Of a stretch of DNA of 64,000 nucleotides, positions 16,692 through 24,076 are shown piece after piece. The stretch is from positions 124,001-188,000 of the forward strand of contig CAJTZD010000001.1 in the NCBI GenBank assembly GCA_910584235.1, in the 5' to 3' direction. The stretch's first letter is position 1; each line of letters starts with the position of its first letter. The DNA is from an uncultured Acetatifactor sp. Its GTDB lineage: Bacteria; Bacillota; Clostridia; Lachnospirales; Lachnospiraceae. The notes beneath the pieces were generated by a model, which did not search any database, was not told the DNA's origin, and saw only the letters and a list, made by a program, of their open reading frames with translations. The position numbers were made by a program, and so were the translations under genes.

Positions 16692-16982
16692 TTATCCGGG
16701 CAATACGATCTTGGGCTTGTCCCTGTCCGGCTTGTACAGGATGAACCGTTTTCCAATGACCTGCACTACCTGGGAGTGCGTGCGCTCCGCCACCATCTGT
16801 GCGATCTCGCCCGGGGCGTCAGCACAGTTTTTCAGGACAGCCACTTTAATCAGTTCATTGGTATGAAATGCCTCTCCGATGGCTTCTGTCAATTCAGGCG
16901 TCAGACTGGCTTTCCCTACCTGAAAAATCGGATTTAAGTTGCTGGCCAGACTTTTCAGATATGCTCTCTGCTTACTTGTCAT
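16692..16982 (-). CDS. yhbY: YhbY-family (CRM domain) RNA-binding protein
   Basis: The protein has 96 residues forming one CRM/YhbY domain. Typical elements are LKSLASNLNPIFQVGKA, LTEAIGEAFHTNELIKVAVL and the HSQVVQVIGKRFILYKP end. It is associated with pre-50S ribosomal particles. It sits between obgE and nadD, 17 bp after obgE. Confidence 0.95.
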   Translation of the reverse strand: MTSKQRAYLKSLASNLNPIFQVGKASLTPELTEAIGEAFHTNELIKVAVLKNCADAPGEIAQMVAERTHSQVVQVIGKRFILYKPDRDKPKIVLPG

Positions 16983-16999
16983 AATTTTTCCTCTCGTGC

Positions 17000-18292
17000 T
17001 TACTTATAGTAATCAAAGGAATGCCCATATATACGAACAGTATCTCCATCCTGAATTCCCAGTTTCTCCAGTTTTTCCAGAATGCCTCTGGTCTTCAGGA
17101 AATTTTGGAAAAAGGCAAATCCTTTCTCGCTGTTCAGATTGGTATACCCCAGCATCTTCTCTATGCTTGGCCCCTCTACCACATATTCTTCCGCAGAAGC
17201 GTCGTATTCTACGGTATAGGATTCCTCCTGATCGTTTGCAGCGGCCTGCTCCGGGAAGAATTCCTGTTCAAACACCGTCACTTCATCCCCCAGCTCATCC
17301 AGCATTCTGTTTACATGATAAAGCAGTTCCCTCACGCCCTCCCCGCTCACCGCGGAAATGGGGTAGACCGGAATCCCTTTTGGTTCAAACTCCGCCCTGA
17401 TAGCGTCTACAGATCTGTCGTCACGGTCAAAAATCGCATCAATCTTATTGGCCGCGATTACCTGGGGGCGCTTTGCGATATCCGGATTATAGGCATCCAG
17501 CTCTTTGTTGATGGTATAGATATCCGAAACGGGATCCCGCCCCTCCGTACCGGCCGCGTCCACGATATGGATAATCACCTTGGTCCGCTCAATATGGCGC
17601 AGGAATTCATGCCCCAGTCCAACGCCCTCTGAGGCTCCCTCGATCAGACCGGGGATATCGGCAATGACGAATCCTTTGGTACCGTCCAGATCCACCACGC
17701 CCAGATTGGGATTCAATGTGGTGAAATGATAATTTGCAATCTTTGGCTTGGCATTTGTCACCCGGGCAAGAAAAGTGGATTTTCCCACATTGGGCAGGCC
17801 TACCAGCCCCACATCCGCAATGACTTTCAGCTCCAGTAAAAGTTCCAGTTCCTTAGCCGGACGTCCCGGCTGTGCATAGGTAGGCGCCTGCATGGTACTG
17901 GTGGCATAGTGCTGATTGCCGCTGCCGCCCCGTCCTCCTTTTAGGAGTACGATACGGCTGTTCTCCCCGGACATGTCCGCAATGACCTGGCCGCTGCCCG
18001 CCTCCTTGATCACGGTTCCGGGAGGGACTTTCAATACGATATCGCCGCCGTCCCTGCCGCGACAATTCCGCTTGCCGCCGGGCTCTCCGTCCTCCGCCTT
18101 GTATTTTCGGACATTGCGGAAGTCTATCAGGGTGTTCAGCCCCTGATCCACCATGAAGATCACGTCTCCGCCCTTGCCGCCGTCCCCGCCGTCCGGACCG
18201 CCTGCGGGCACATATTTTTCACGGCGGAAAGACACATGGCCGTCGCCGCCTTTCCCGCTCCTTACATATATCTTTGCTCTGTCTGCAAACAT
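17000..18292 (-). CDS. obgE: GTPase Obg/CgtA
   Basis: The protein has 430 residues with three domains. These are the glycine-rich Obg fold (1-158, with GGPDGGDGGKGGDVIF), the GTPase domain with G1 GLPNVGKST, G3 DIPGLIEGA and G4 NKID, and a C-terminal OCT domain found in Gram-positive Obg. It acts in 50S assembly and growth control. It follows rpmA with a hairpin between. Confidence 0.97.
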   Translation of the reverse strand: MFADRAKIYVRSGKGGDGHVSFRREKYVPAGGPDGGDGGKGGDVIFMVDQGLNTLIDFRNVRKYKAEDGEPGGKRNCRGRDGGDIVLKVPPGTVIKEAGSGQVIADMSGENSRIVLLKGGRGGSGNQHYATSTMQAPTYAQPGRPAKELELLLELKVIADVGLVGLPNVGKSTFLARVTNAKPKIANYHFTTLNPNLGVVDLDGTKGFVIADIPGLIEGASEGVGLGHEFLRHIERTKVIIHIVDAAGTEGRDPVSDIYTINKELDAYNPDIAKRPQVIAANKIDAIFDRDDRSVDAIRAEFEPKGIPVYPISAVSGEGVRELLYHVNRMLDELGDEVTVFEQEFFPEQAAANDQEESYTVEYDASAEEYVVEGPSIEKMLGYTNLNSEKGFAFFQNFLKTRGILEKLEKLGIQDGDTVRIYGHSFDYYK

Positions 18293-18314
18293 AAATAATA
18301 TCCCTCTATGAAAA

Positions 18315-18341
18315 GGACTCCAAACGGATTGTTTGGAGTCC
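18315..18341 (-). terminator. 11-bp hairpin between rpmA and obgE
   Basis: GGACTCCAAAC and its exact complement enclose a 5-nt loop, and on the minus strand TTTTC follows. It lies in the 64-bp rpmA-obgE gap and is probably a partial terminator or processing element that lowers obgE expression relative to the ribosomal genes. Confidence 0.6.
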
Positions 18342-18356
18342 CTGCCGATTGAACTA

Positions 18357-18638
18357 TTACTCTACAGGATAAACAGAAGCACACTTCCTGTCTCTTCCTT
18401 TTCTCTCGAAACGAAGAACACCGTCAACCTTTGCAAACAAGGTATCGTCCCCGCCGATTCCTACGTTTACGCCGGGATGAATCTTGGTTCCGCGCTGTCT
18501 GTAAAGAATATTTCCAGCTTTTACGAACTGTCCGTCAGCTCTCTTTGCGCCTAATCTCTTGGATTCGGAGTCCCTGCCGTTCTTGGTGGAACCCACACCC
18601 TTTTTATGAGCGAAAAATTGAAGGTTCATACGAAACAT
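18357..18638 (-). CDS. rpmA: 50S ribosomal protein L27 with cleavable N-terminal extension
   Basis: The protein has 93 residues. After MFR it reads MNLQFFAHKKG, the Firmicutes L27 pre-sequence that Prp cuts to expose the mature Ala-His-Lys-Lys-Gly end needed at the peptidyl transferase centre. The ATG at 18638 sits 8 nt after AGGAGGT, which overlaps the last codons of prp. L27 is therefore likely coupled to translation of its own protease. Confidence 0.97.
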   Translation of the reverse strand: MFRMNLQFFAHKKGVGSTKNGRDSESKRLGAKRADGQFVKAGNILYRQRGTKIHPGVNVGIGGDDTLFAKVDGVLRFERKGRDRKCASVYPVE

Positions 18639-18641
18639 GGT

Positions 18642-18974
18642 CTACACCTCCTCGAATTTTATTTGTAGATACTTTTCGCCATATTCCCTGCTTATGTTTT
18701 CTAAGGCAAATACCATAGAATCCATCAGGAAACCTGACTTATCCTGCAGGACGCTCTCAAAGACACATTTCAGAAACCCTGTCTCCTCATTGTGTGTGAC
18801 ATTCAGCTTCTCGCCCGCCAATTCCTCCAGGGAATTGATCGTACCGATGGTAAGAGCCGATATGGCGGCACAGAGAATATCCGGCCTGCCGCGCTTTGCG
18901 TATCCCGCATGCCCCATACAGTAAAAGCCTCTGTAGGAGCCCTTTTTGTCTCTGCAGATCACTACGGTCGTCAT
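18642..18974 (-). CDS. prp: Ribosomal-processing cysteine protease Prp
   Basis: The protein has 110 residues. Catalytic His22 (GHAGYAKRG) and Cys35 (DILCAAIS) match the Prp dyad. It removes the N-terminal extension of L27. It lies between rplU and rpmA as in other Firmicutes and Fusobacteria, 4 bp before rpmA. Confidence 0.96.
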   Translation of the reverse strand: MTTVVICRDKKGSYRGFYCMGHAGYAKRGRPDILCAAISALTIGTINSLEELAGEKLNVTHNEETGFLKCVFESVLQDKSGFLMDSMVFALENISREYGEKYLQIKFEEV

Positions 18975-18980
18975 ACCCGA

Positions 18981-19286
18981 TTATGCATTGATTTTGTCGA
19001 TCTTAACCTTTGTGTACAGCTGCCTGTGGCCATTCTTCTTGTGATAGCCGGTCTTTCTCTTGTACTTGTATACAATGACTTTACGACCCTTGCCTTGTTC
19101 CACAACAGTCCCGGATACAGTCGCGCTGGCTACATCCCCGCCAACTTTCAGACCGTTATCATTTACTGCGATAACGCGGTCAAATGTGACGGCGCTGCCT
19201 GCTTCTCCTTCAAGCTTCTCAACACTGATGACATCGCCCTCAGAAACCTTGTACTGCTTTCCGCCTGTTACAATAATTGCGTACAT
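18981..19286 (-). CDS. rplU: 50S ribosomal protein L21
   Basis: The protein has 101 residues starting MYAIIVTGGKQYKVSEGD and ending in the basic GYHKKNGHRQLYTKVKI region typical of L21. ATG 19286 follows AGGAGGTGCC. A GTG-like upstream extension (from 19307) overlaps the hairpin of the leader and is rejected. It is the first gene of the operon. Confidence 0.97.
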   Translation of the reverse strand: MYAIIVTGGKQYKVSEGDVISVEKLEGEAGSAVTFDRVIAVNDNGLKVGGDVASATVSGTVVEQGKGRKVIVYKYKRKTGYHKKNGHRQLYTKVKIDKINA

Positions 19287-19400
19287 AATTTGGCACCTCC
19301 TATTCATGAACCGAACGGTTCATTTACTCGCTGACTTTGGTGGCATCGCTGCGCTTTAACCGAGCCAAGCGGCATTTGTGCACGTATTACATGCACACTA
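19287..19400 (-). promoter_or_regulatory. Probable L21 autoregulatory mRNA leader
   Basis: About 110 nt of untranslated leader lie between the promoter and rplU. Just before the ribosome site is an 8-bp perfect hairpin (19306-19323, ATGAACCG arm with a 2-nt centre), preceded by further complementary segments. Firmicutes rplU genes commonly carry a structured L21 leader (Rfam L21_leader) bound by L21. The call is by position and hairpin; the consensus was not checked computationally. Confidence 0.6.
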
Positions 19401-19404
19401 GGAC

Positions 19405-19434
19405 ATCATAGCATGGGATGCCTGATTATGTCAA
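19405..19434 (-). promoter_or_regulatory. Promoter of the rplU-prp-rpmA-obgE operon
   Basis: On the minus strand TTGACA (19429-19434) and TATGAT (19405-19410) are 18 bp apart. Transcription would begin near 19398, some 112 nt before rplU. Confidence 0.8.
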
Positions 19435-19439
19435 GTATT

Positions 19440-20066
19440 TTACACATTTTTCTTCTCAAAATCTTCCACATACTGAATGATCAGGTTCACAGTACCCTCT
19501 TCTCCCAGGACGCTGCTGTTGATACACAGGTCATAACTGTCCGCACGCCCCCATTTCTTAGAAGAATAGTAGTTGTAATAGCTCTGGCGCTGCTTATCCT
19601 TTTTAATGATCATATCTTTCGCCTTGTTCTCGCTTAATTGATAGCGCTCCATGACATGCTTAGTCTTCACGTCATCATTGCCGTATATAAACAGATTCAC
19701 CACATTTGAACGTCCGGCCAGCGCATAGTCCGCACAACGCCCCACAATGACGCAGGGACCTTCGTCCGCGATCTTCTTGATGGTATCGAACTGTGCTAAA
19801 AACACCTTATGGCTGATGGGCATATCCACAAAAGATGAATTGTTATAGCCGAATGAATAAGTATCCATAACCAGATTGTACAAAAATGAATTGGTGGGCC
19901 GCTCGTCATGATTCTGGATCATCTCTTCACAGAACCCGCTTTCCTTGGCAGCTCTGCTCAGAAGCTCCTTGTCATAGCATTTAATACCAAAATGCTCCGC
20001 TACTTTCTCGCCAATCTCACGTCCGGCTGAGCCAAATTGTCTTCCAATCGTAATCACTGTATTCAT
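19440..20066 (-). CDS. Cytidylate kinase-like family protein
   Basis: The protein has 208 residues. The N-terminus MNTVITIGRQFGSAGREIG and the middle GPCVIVGRCADYAL identify the cytidylate kinase-like family (PF13189). The P-loop reads GRQFGSAGREI rather than a classical Walker A, which is normal for this family. Substrate is unknown; it is not the housekeeping Cmk. It has its own promoter, with a leader of about 60 nt, and is followed directly by the rplU promoter. Confidence 0.85.
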   Translation of the reverse strand: MNTVITIGRQFGSAGREIGEKVAEHFGIKCYDKELLSRAAKESGFCEEMIQNHDERPTNSFLYNLVMDTYSFGYNNSSFVDMPISHKVFLAQFDTIKKIADEGPCVIVGRCADYALAGRSNVVNLFIYGNDDVKTKHVMERYQLSENKAKDMIIKKDKQRQSYYNYYSSKKWGRADSYDLCINSSVLGEEGTVNLIIQYVEDFEKKNV

Positions 20067-20132
20067 ATCGATACCTCACTTTTTTCAGAGTATAAAAGCA
20101 TTTAAACAAAACAAATCCTTTTATCTGATTAT

Positions 20133-20161
20133 ATTATATCTCAAATGGAAGATTTAGACAA
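20133..20161 (-). promoter_or_regulatory. Promoter of the cytidylate kinase-like gene
   Basis: TTGTCT (20156-20161) and TATAAT (20133-20138) on the minus strand are 17 bp apart, in the spacer after rluD. Confidence 0.7.
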
Positions 20162-20173
20162 TAGGGAAAATTT

Positions 20174-21094
20174 CTAAAGTATTTCCAGCAAATGCCGAAA
20201 ATACTCCGGCAGGGGAGCATCCACTTCCACATATTCTCCGGTTGCGGGATGGCGAAAGCCCAGTGTCTTGGCATGCAGGGTCTGCCCCTGGAGGCGAAAA
20301 GGCAGTTTCATCGGAGCCCTCCCTCCCGCATACACTTCGTCTCCCAGCAGCGGATGGCCGATGGAAGCCATATGCACCCTAATCTGATGAGTTCTTCCGG
20401 TCTCCAGGACACATTCGATGTAGGTATAATTTCCAAAGCGCTTCAGAACCCGGTAATGTGTCACTGCCTTTTTCCCGTTTTCTTCATTGACAGCCATTTT
20501 CTTCCGGTCGGTAGGGTGCCTGCCTATTGGCCTGTCAATGACGCCTGTTTCTTCTTTCACGACACCGTAGCAAATAGCCTGATATCGCCTTGTCACAGAA
20601 TGCTCTTTCAGCTGGGCCGCAATGCAGTTATGCGCCCTGTCATTCTTACAGGCAATGACAGAGCCCGTAGTGTCCATATCAATTCGGTGGACAATGCCGG
20701 GGCGCATGACTCCGTTGATCCCCGAAAGCTCCTTTCCGCAATGATGCATCAGCGCATTTACCAATGTCCCGCTGTAATGCCCTGCGGCAGGATGCACTAC
20801 CATACCCTTTGGCTTATTTACTACAATCACATCACGGTCTTCATATAAAATATCAAGAGGAATATCCTCCGGCAGGATATCCGGTTCCACGGCTTTGGGC
20901 AGAGTAAATGCCAGCTGGTCCTCCGTTTTCACCCGGTAGCTTCCCTTTACGGCTTTGCCGTCAACCATGACGGCCTCCTCTTTTATCATTTTCTGGATAA
21001 AAGAGCGCGACAAAGAATCGATAAGCGTAGCAAGACACTTATCGATTCGCATCCCTTCCCATTCTTCAGTTATCTCAAAACGGAATTCATCCAT
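20174..21094 (-). CDS. rluD: RluD-type 23S rRNA pseudouridine synthase
   Basis: The protein has 306 residues with an N-terminal S4 RNA-binding domain (about 13-75). The pseudouridine synthase core has the catalytic Asp in HRIDMDTTGSV and the GRTHQIRVHMASIGHPLLGD motif. The family isomerises uridines in 23S helix 69 (RluD), but Firmicutes have several paralogues, so the exact target is uncertain. The start ATG and ribosome site fall inside a copy of the dispersed 18-bp repeat (21092-21109). The gene is the last of the sepF-aroB-lspA run. Confidence 0.88.
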   Translation of the reverse strand: MDEFRFEITEEWEGMRIDKCLATLIDSLSRSFIQKMIKEEAVMVDGKAVKGSYRVKTEDQLAFTLPKAVEPDILPEDIPLDILYEDRDVIVVNKPKGMVVHPAAGHYSGTLVNALMHHCGKELSGINGVMRPGIVHRIDMDTTGSVIACKNDRAHNCIAAQLKEHSVTRRYQAICYGVVKEETGVIDRPIGRHPTDRKKMAVNEENGKKAVTHYRVLKRFGNYTYIECVLETGRTHQIRVHMASIGHPLLGDEVYAGGRAPMKLPFRLQGQTLHAKTLGFRHPATGEYVEVDAPLPEYFRHLLEIL

Positions 21095-21124
21095 GGAATT
21101 CTCCTCTTCCGTCGGAAGTGTGTA

Positions 21125-21649
21125 CTACTCTGCGGATGCCTTTTTCTTTAAGCTTAAGAATTCCAGATCCTCCTCCTTATACACGAACATAAACAGGAGA
21201 AACAGTAAAATGGCAGATACTACAATATAACAATCAGCCACGTTAAAAATAGGATAATGAATCAACACAAAAGAAATGAAATCCACCACATAGTCAAATC
21301 TGATTCTGTCCACAATATTGCCCAAAGCCCCCGCAACCAGCACGGACATCAATACATGGATCATGCCAAACCGCTTTTGCCTGGGTACCCTGAACAGGAA
21401 GAACAGGACAATGGCCAACACCAGGAAACCTGTTATCAAAATAAAGGATTTCCGATTCTGAAACAGACTGAACGCAATCCCTGTGTTCTCGAAATACTGC
21501 AGCTCCAGCACGCCGTCAATCAATACCAATGGAGGCTGGTTCTTCAGATGAAGCGTTACCAGATATTTTGTAAACTGATCCAGCGCCAGCAATAATGCGG
21601 CGATAAGCAGATCTATCCATAAAAATACATAATTTTTGTCTTTACGCAT
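21125..21649 (-). CDS. lspA: Lipoprotein signal peptidase (signal peptidase II)
   Basis: The protein has 174 residues with four hydrophobic segments. The catalytic aspartates are in NIVDRIRFDYVVDFI and FNVADCYI. It cleaves prolipoproteins before the lipidated Cys. The ATG at 21649 overlaps the last 8 nt of aroB, with AAGAGG as ribosome site; upstream in-frame ATGs lie within aroB. Confidence 0.95.
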   Translation of the reverse strand: MRKDKNYVFLWIDLLIAALLLALDQFTKYLVTLHLKNQPPLVLIDGVLELQYFENTGIAFSLFQNRKSFILITGFLVLAIVLFFLFRVPRQKRFGMIHVLMSVLVAGALGNIVDRIRFDYVVDFISFVLIHYPIFNVADCYIVVSAILLFLLFMFVYKEEDLEFLSLKKKASAE

Positions 21650-22751
21650 GAGCATCCTCTTCGCTGAAATAAATCTCCTCAATGGCTGCCAGAATTTCTT
21701 CATCCGTCACGGTCCTGTCAATGACAGCCTTGCCGATTTTTTTCAGCAGTATAAATTTAATCTTGCCGGATTCCATCTTTTTGTCGGACTTCGTCAGGCG
21801 CAGAACTTCTTTCGGGTCTACATTGTCCACAGAGATGGGCAGATAGAATGGCACAAACATATCCCTTATCTCATAATACTCTTCCATGGTAAGAAGCTCT
21901 TTCTTCCAGGAGATATAGGCGGCGGCCACAGCCCCCAGCGCCACGCACTCTCCGTGATACAATTCAAAATTCTTTGCCTTTTCAATGGCATGTCCTACGG
22001 TATGGCCAAAATTCAAAAGCGCCCGCTCTCCCTGCTCTGTGGGATCCTTTTCCACTACCAGGCGCTTTATATTGCAGCTGCGCACCATCATCTCCTGGAG
22101 CACGTCCAGATCCCGTTCGCAAATCTCATACATCTTCTCTATCAGCCATTCATAGAACAGGGCATCACGAATCAGTCCATGCTTCATGACCTCCGCAAAG
22201 CCGGCAAAATACTGCCTGTCGTCCAAAGTCTGCAGCACGCCCAGATTCATATAGACCAGCCGGGGCATCTTGAATGCGCCTACCATATTCTTAAAGCCGT
22301 CGAAGTCCACCCCTGTCTTCCCGCCGATACTGCTGTCCGCCTGGGAGAGCAAGGTAGTGGGAAGCTGGACATAGTCAATTCCCCGCAGGTAGGTGGCTGC
22401 CGCATAGCCTGTGATATCGCCCGTAACACCGCCTCCGAGAGCCAGGAGCATGTCCTTTCGGTCAAAGCCCTCCTCAATCAGAAATCGGTAGATATCTTTC
22501 ACCGTGTCCAGCGTCTTGTTCTCCTCACCCTGAGGAAAGGCGAACTTCACCGCTTTCCGACACTTCTCCCGGATAAGGTGCAGAACCTCCTCCCCATAGA
22601 GCTCGTCTACTTTTGAATCCGTGACAACGCAGATCCTTTTGTCTGCGCAGTCCAAAGCGGAAAGCTCATCCCATAGCTCACTGAAAGACTGGCTGAACAC
22701 GATATCATAGCAGGGCTTCTTCTGATATAAAACCGGCATTCTCTCCGACAC
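21642..22751 (-). CDS. aroB: 3-dehydroquinate synthase
   Basis: The protein has 369 residues. It turns DAHP into 3-dehydroquinate in the shikimate pathway, using NAD+ and a metal. Core motifs GGGVTGDITGYAAATYLRG, DSSIGGKTGVDF and LNFGHTVGHAIE are intact. The first codon could be GTG (22751, with GAGAGG upstream) or ATG (22739). It stands apart from other aro genes, between sepF and lspA. Confidence 0.96.
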   Translation of the reverse strand: MSERMPVLYQKKPCYDIVFSQSFSELWDELSALDCADKRICVVTDSKVDELYGEEVLHLIREKCRKAVKFAFPQGEENKTLDTVKDIYRFLIEEGFDRKDMLLALGGGVTGDITGYAAATYLRGIDYVQLPTTLLSQADSSIGGKTGVDFDGFKNMVGAFKMPRLVYMNLGVLQTLDDRQYFAGFAEVMKHGLIRDALFYEWLIEKMYEICERDLDVLQEMMVRSCNIKRLVVEKDPTEQGERALLNFGHTVGHAIEKAKNFELYHGECVALGAVAAAYISWKKELLTMEEYYEIRDMFVPFYLPISVDNVDPKEVLRLTKSDKKMESGKIKFILLKKIGKAVIDRTVTDEEILAAIEEIYFSEEDAHA

Positions 22752-22811
22752 TCGTCTGTACCTCTCTGTCTTATTTTCTTTTCGCAGTCATACCGCCAGC
22801 AGTATAAACAG

Positions 22812-23345
22812 CTATGTATTCAGCGGCATTTCAAAGGAATCGTTAAAGATGTCCTGAAAATCTCCGGATATGTCCACGCTTGCCGGCGTAATGATAAAAA
22901 TATAGTGGGAAATCTTCTGCAAATTTCCGGATATAGCGTAGCAGGATCCGCTGGTGAAATCAATGATTCGCTGGGCAATATCCACATCCAGTCCCTCCAG
23001 ATTCAGCACCACCGTACGGTTCGCCAGAAGCGTCTCCGTAATCTCCCTGGCATCCTCTACAGACGTAGGCTTGATCACACAGACCTCCATGCTGCCTGAA
23101 CCTGCCACACGTCTGGACGTGGCCTGCTTGATCGGTGTAATCTTGCCGGAAGATGTCTGCTGTCTCCTCGATGCCGACATGCGCTCATCCTCATAGTCCT
23201 CCATGTCCCTTATCTTTGAAGAATTCCTCCTGGGAGGGGGCGCCGGCTCGTCGTCCTCCTCGTCCAGATAATCGTCATCGTAGTATTCGTCCTCCTCTTC
23301 ACCATTTAGCTTCATATAGTTCAAAAACTTGTCCATTACACCCAT
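22812..23345 (-). CDS. sepF: Cell division protein SepF
   Basis: The protein has 177 residues. An N-terminal amphipathic segment (MDKFLNYMKLN) should bind membrane, and an acidic disordered linker (20-85) follows. The conserved SepF domain (about 90-170) starts MEVCVIKPTSVEDAREI and contains VLNLEGLDVDIAQRIIDFTSG. SepF bundles FtsZ at the septum. It follows yggS, the usual order in Gram-positives. Confidence 0.96.
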   Translation of the reverse strand: MGVMDKFLNYMKLNGEEEDEYYDDDYLDEEDDEPAPPPRRNSSKIRDMEDYEDERMSASRRQQTSSGKITPIKQATSRRVAGSGSMEVCVIKPTSVEDAREITETLLANRTVVLNLEGLDVDIAQRIIDFTSGSCYAISGNLQKISHYIFIITPASVDISGDFQDIFNDSFEMPLNT

Positions 23346-23379
23346 TCTCTCGCACCATGCCTTTCGCTGCTTTCCATGA

Positions 23380-24072
23380 TCAATGCCAAGGCTCTCTCTC
23401 CCCGAATATCCCCGTGCCTACTCTCACACAGGCTGCCCCCTCTTCTATCGCCACAGAATAATCTCCTGTCATACCCATAGATAGGACAGTCATACTAACA
23501 TTATCAATGCTTTTGCTCTCTATGTCAACAGACAATTGTTTCAATTTCCGAAAAATTAGACGGTTTTCCTCTGCATTCTCCACAAAAGGGGCTATTGTCA
23601 TCAGTCCGCGCACATGCACGGCGGGCAATATTGAAATTGCTTCCGCCAGTGCAGCTGTCTCCTCTGGTGAAACACCGAACTTACTCTCTTCCCCGGCTAC
23701 ATTGACCTCAAGCAGGATATCTGTCTCCACCTGATGCCGTACGGACTCTTTGCTGATTTCCTCAGCCAGCCGCAGTGAATCCACACTGTGTATCATCGCC
23801 ACCTTGCCCACAATGTACTTTACTTTGTTCCTCTGTAAATGTCCGATCATATGCCAGCGGATGTCGGAGGGCATTGCTTCTATCCTTTCAAGCAGATCCT
23901 GCACCTTATTCTCGCCAAAGTCCCTGACACCGGCCTCATACGCCTCCCTTACCAGCTCCAGCGGTTTCGTCTTGCTCACCGCAATCAATGTCACATCGCT
24001 TTCCGGCCGCCCTGCCCGTTTGCAGGAAGCATTGATGATACTTTTCACGGCCTCCAAATTTTCCTGTACCAC
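23380..24072 (-). CDS. PLP homeostasis protein, YggS/PLPBP family
   Basis: The protein has 230 residues of the fold-type III PLP-binding barrel. The PLP lysine is in LIAVSKTKP, with FGENKVQDLLER, WHMIGHLQRNKVK and the C-terminal LSMGMTGDYSVAIEEGAACVR-type phosphate site. The proposed start is GTG at 24072, 8 nt after GGAGG within the last codons of the HlyD-like gene. A longer frame from 24138 overlaps that gene. It keeps PLP balance and is conserved next to sepF. Confidence 0.93.
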   Translation of the reverse strand: MVQENLEAVKSIINASCKRAGRPESDVTLIAVSKTKPLELVREAYEAGVRDFGENKVQDLLERIEAMPSDIRWHMIGHLQRNKVKYIVGKVAMIHSVDSLRLAEEISKESVRHQVETDILLEVNVAGEESKFGVSPEETAALAEAISILPAVHVRGLMTIAPFVENAEENRLIFRKLKQLSVDIESKSIDNVSMTVLSMGMTGDYSVAIEEGAACVRVGTGIFGEREPWH

Positions 24073-24076
24073 TTTT

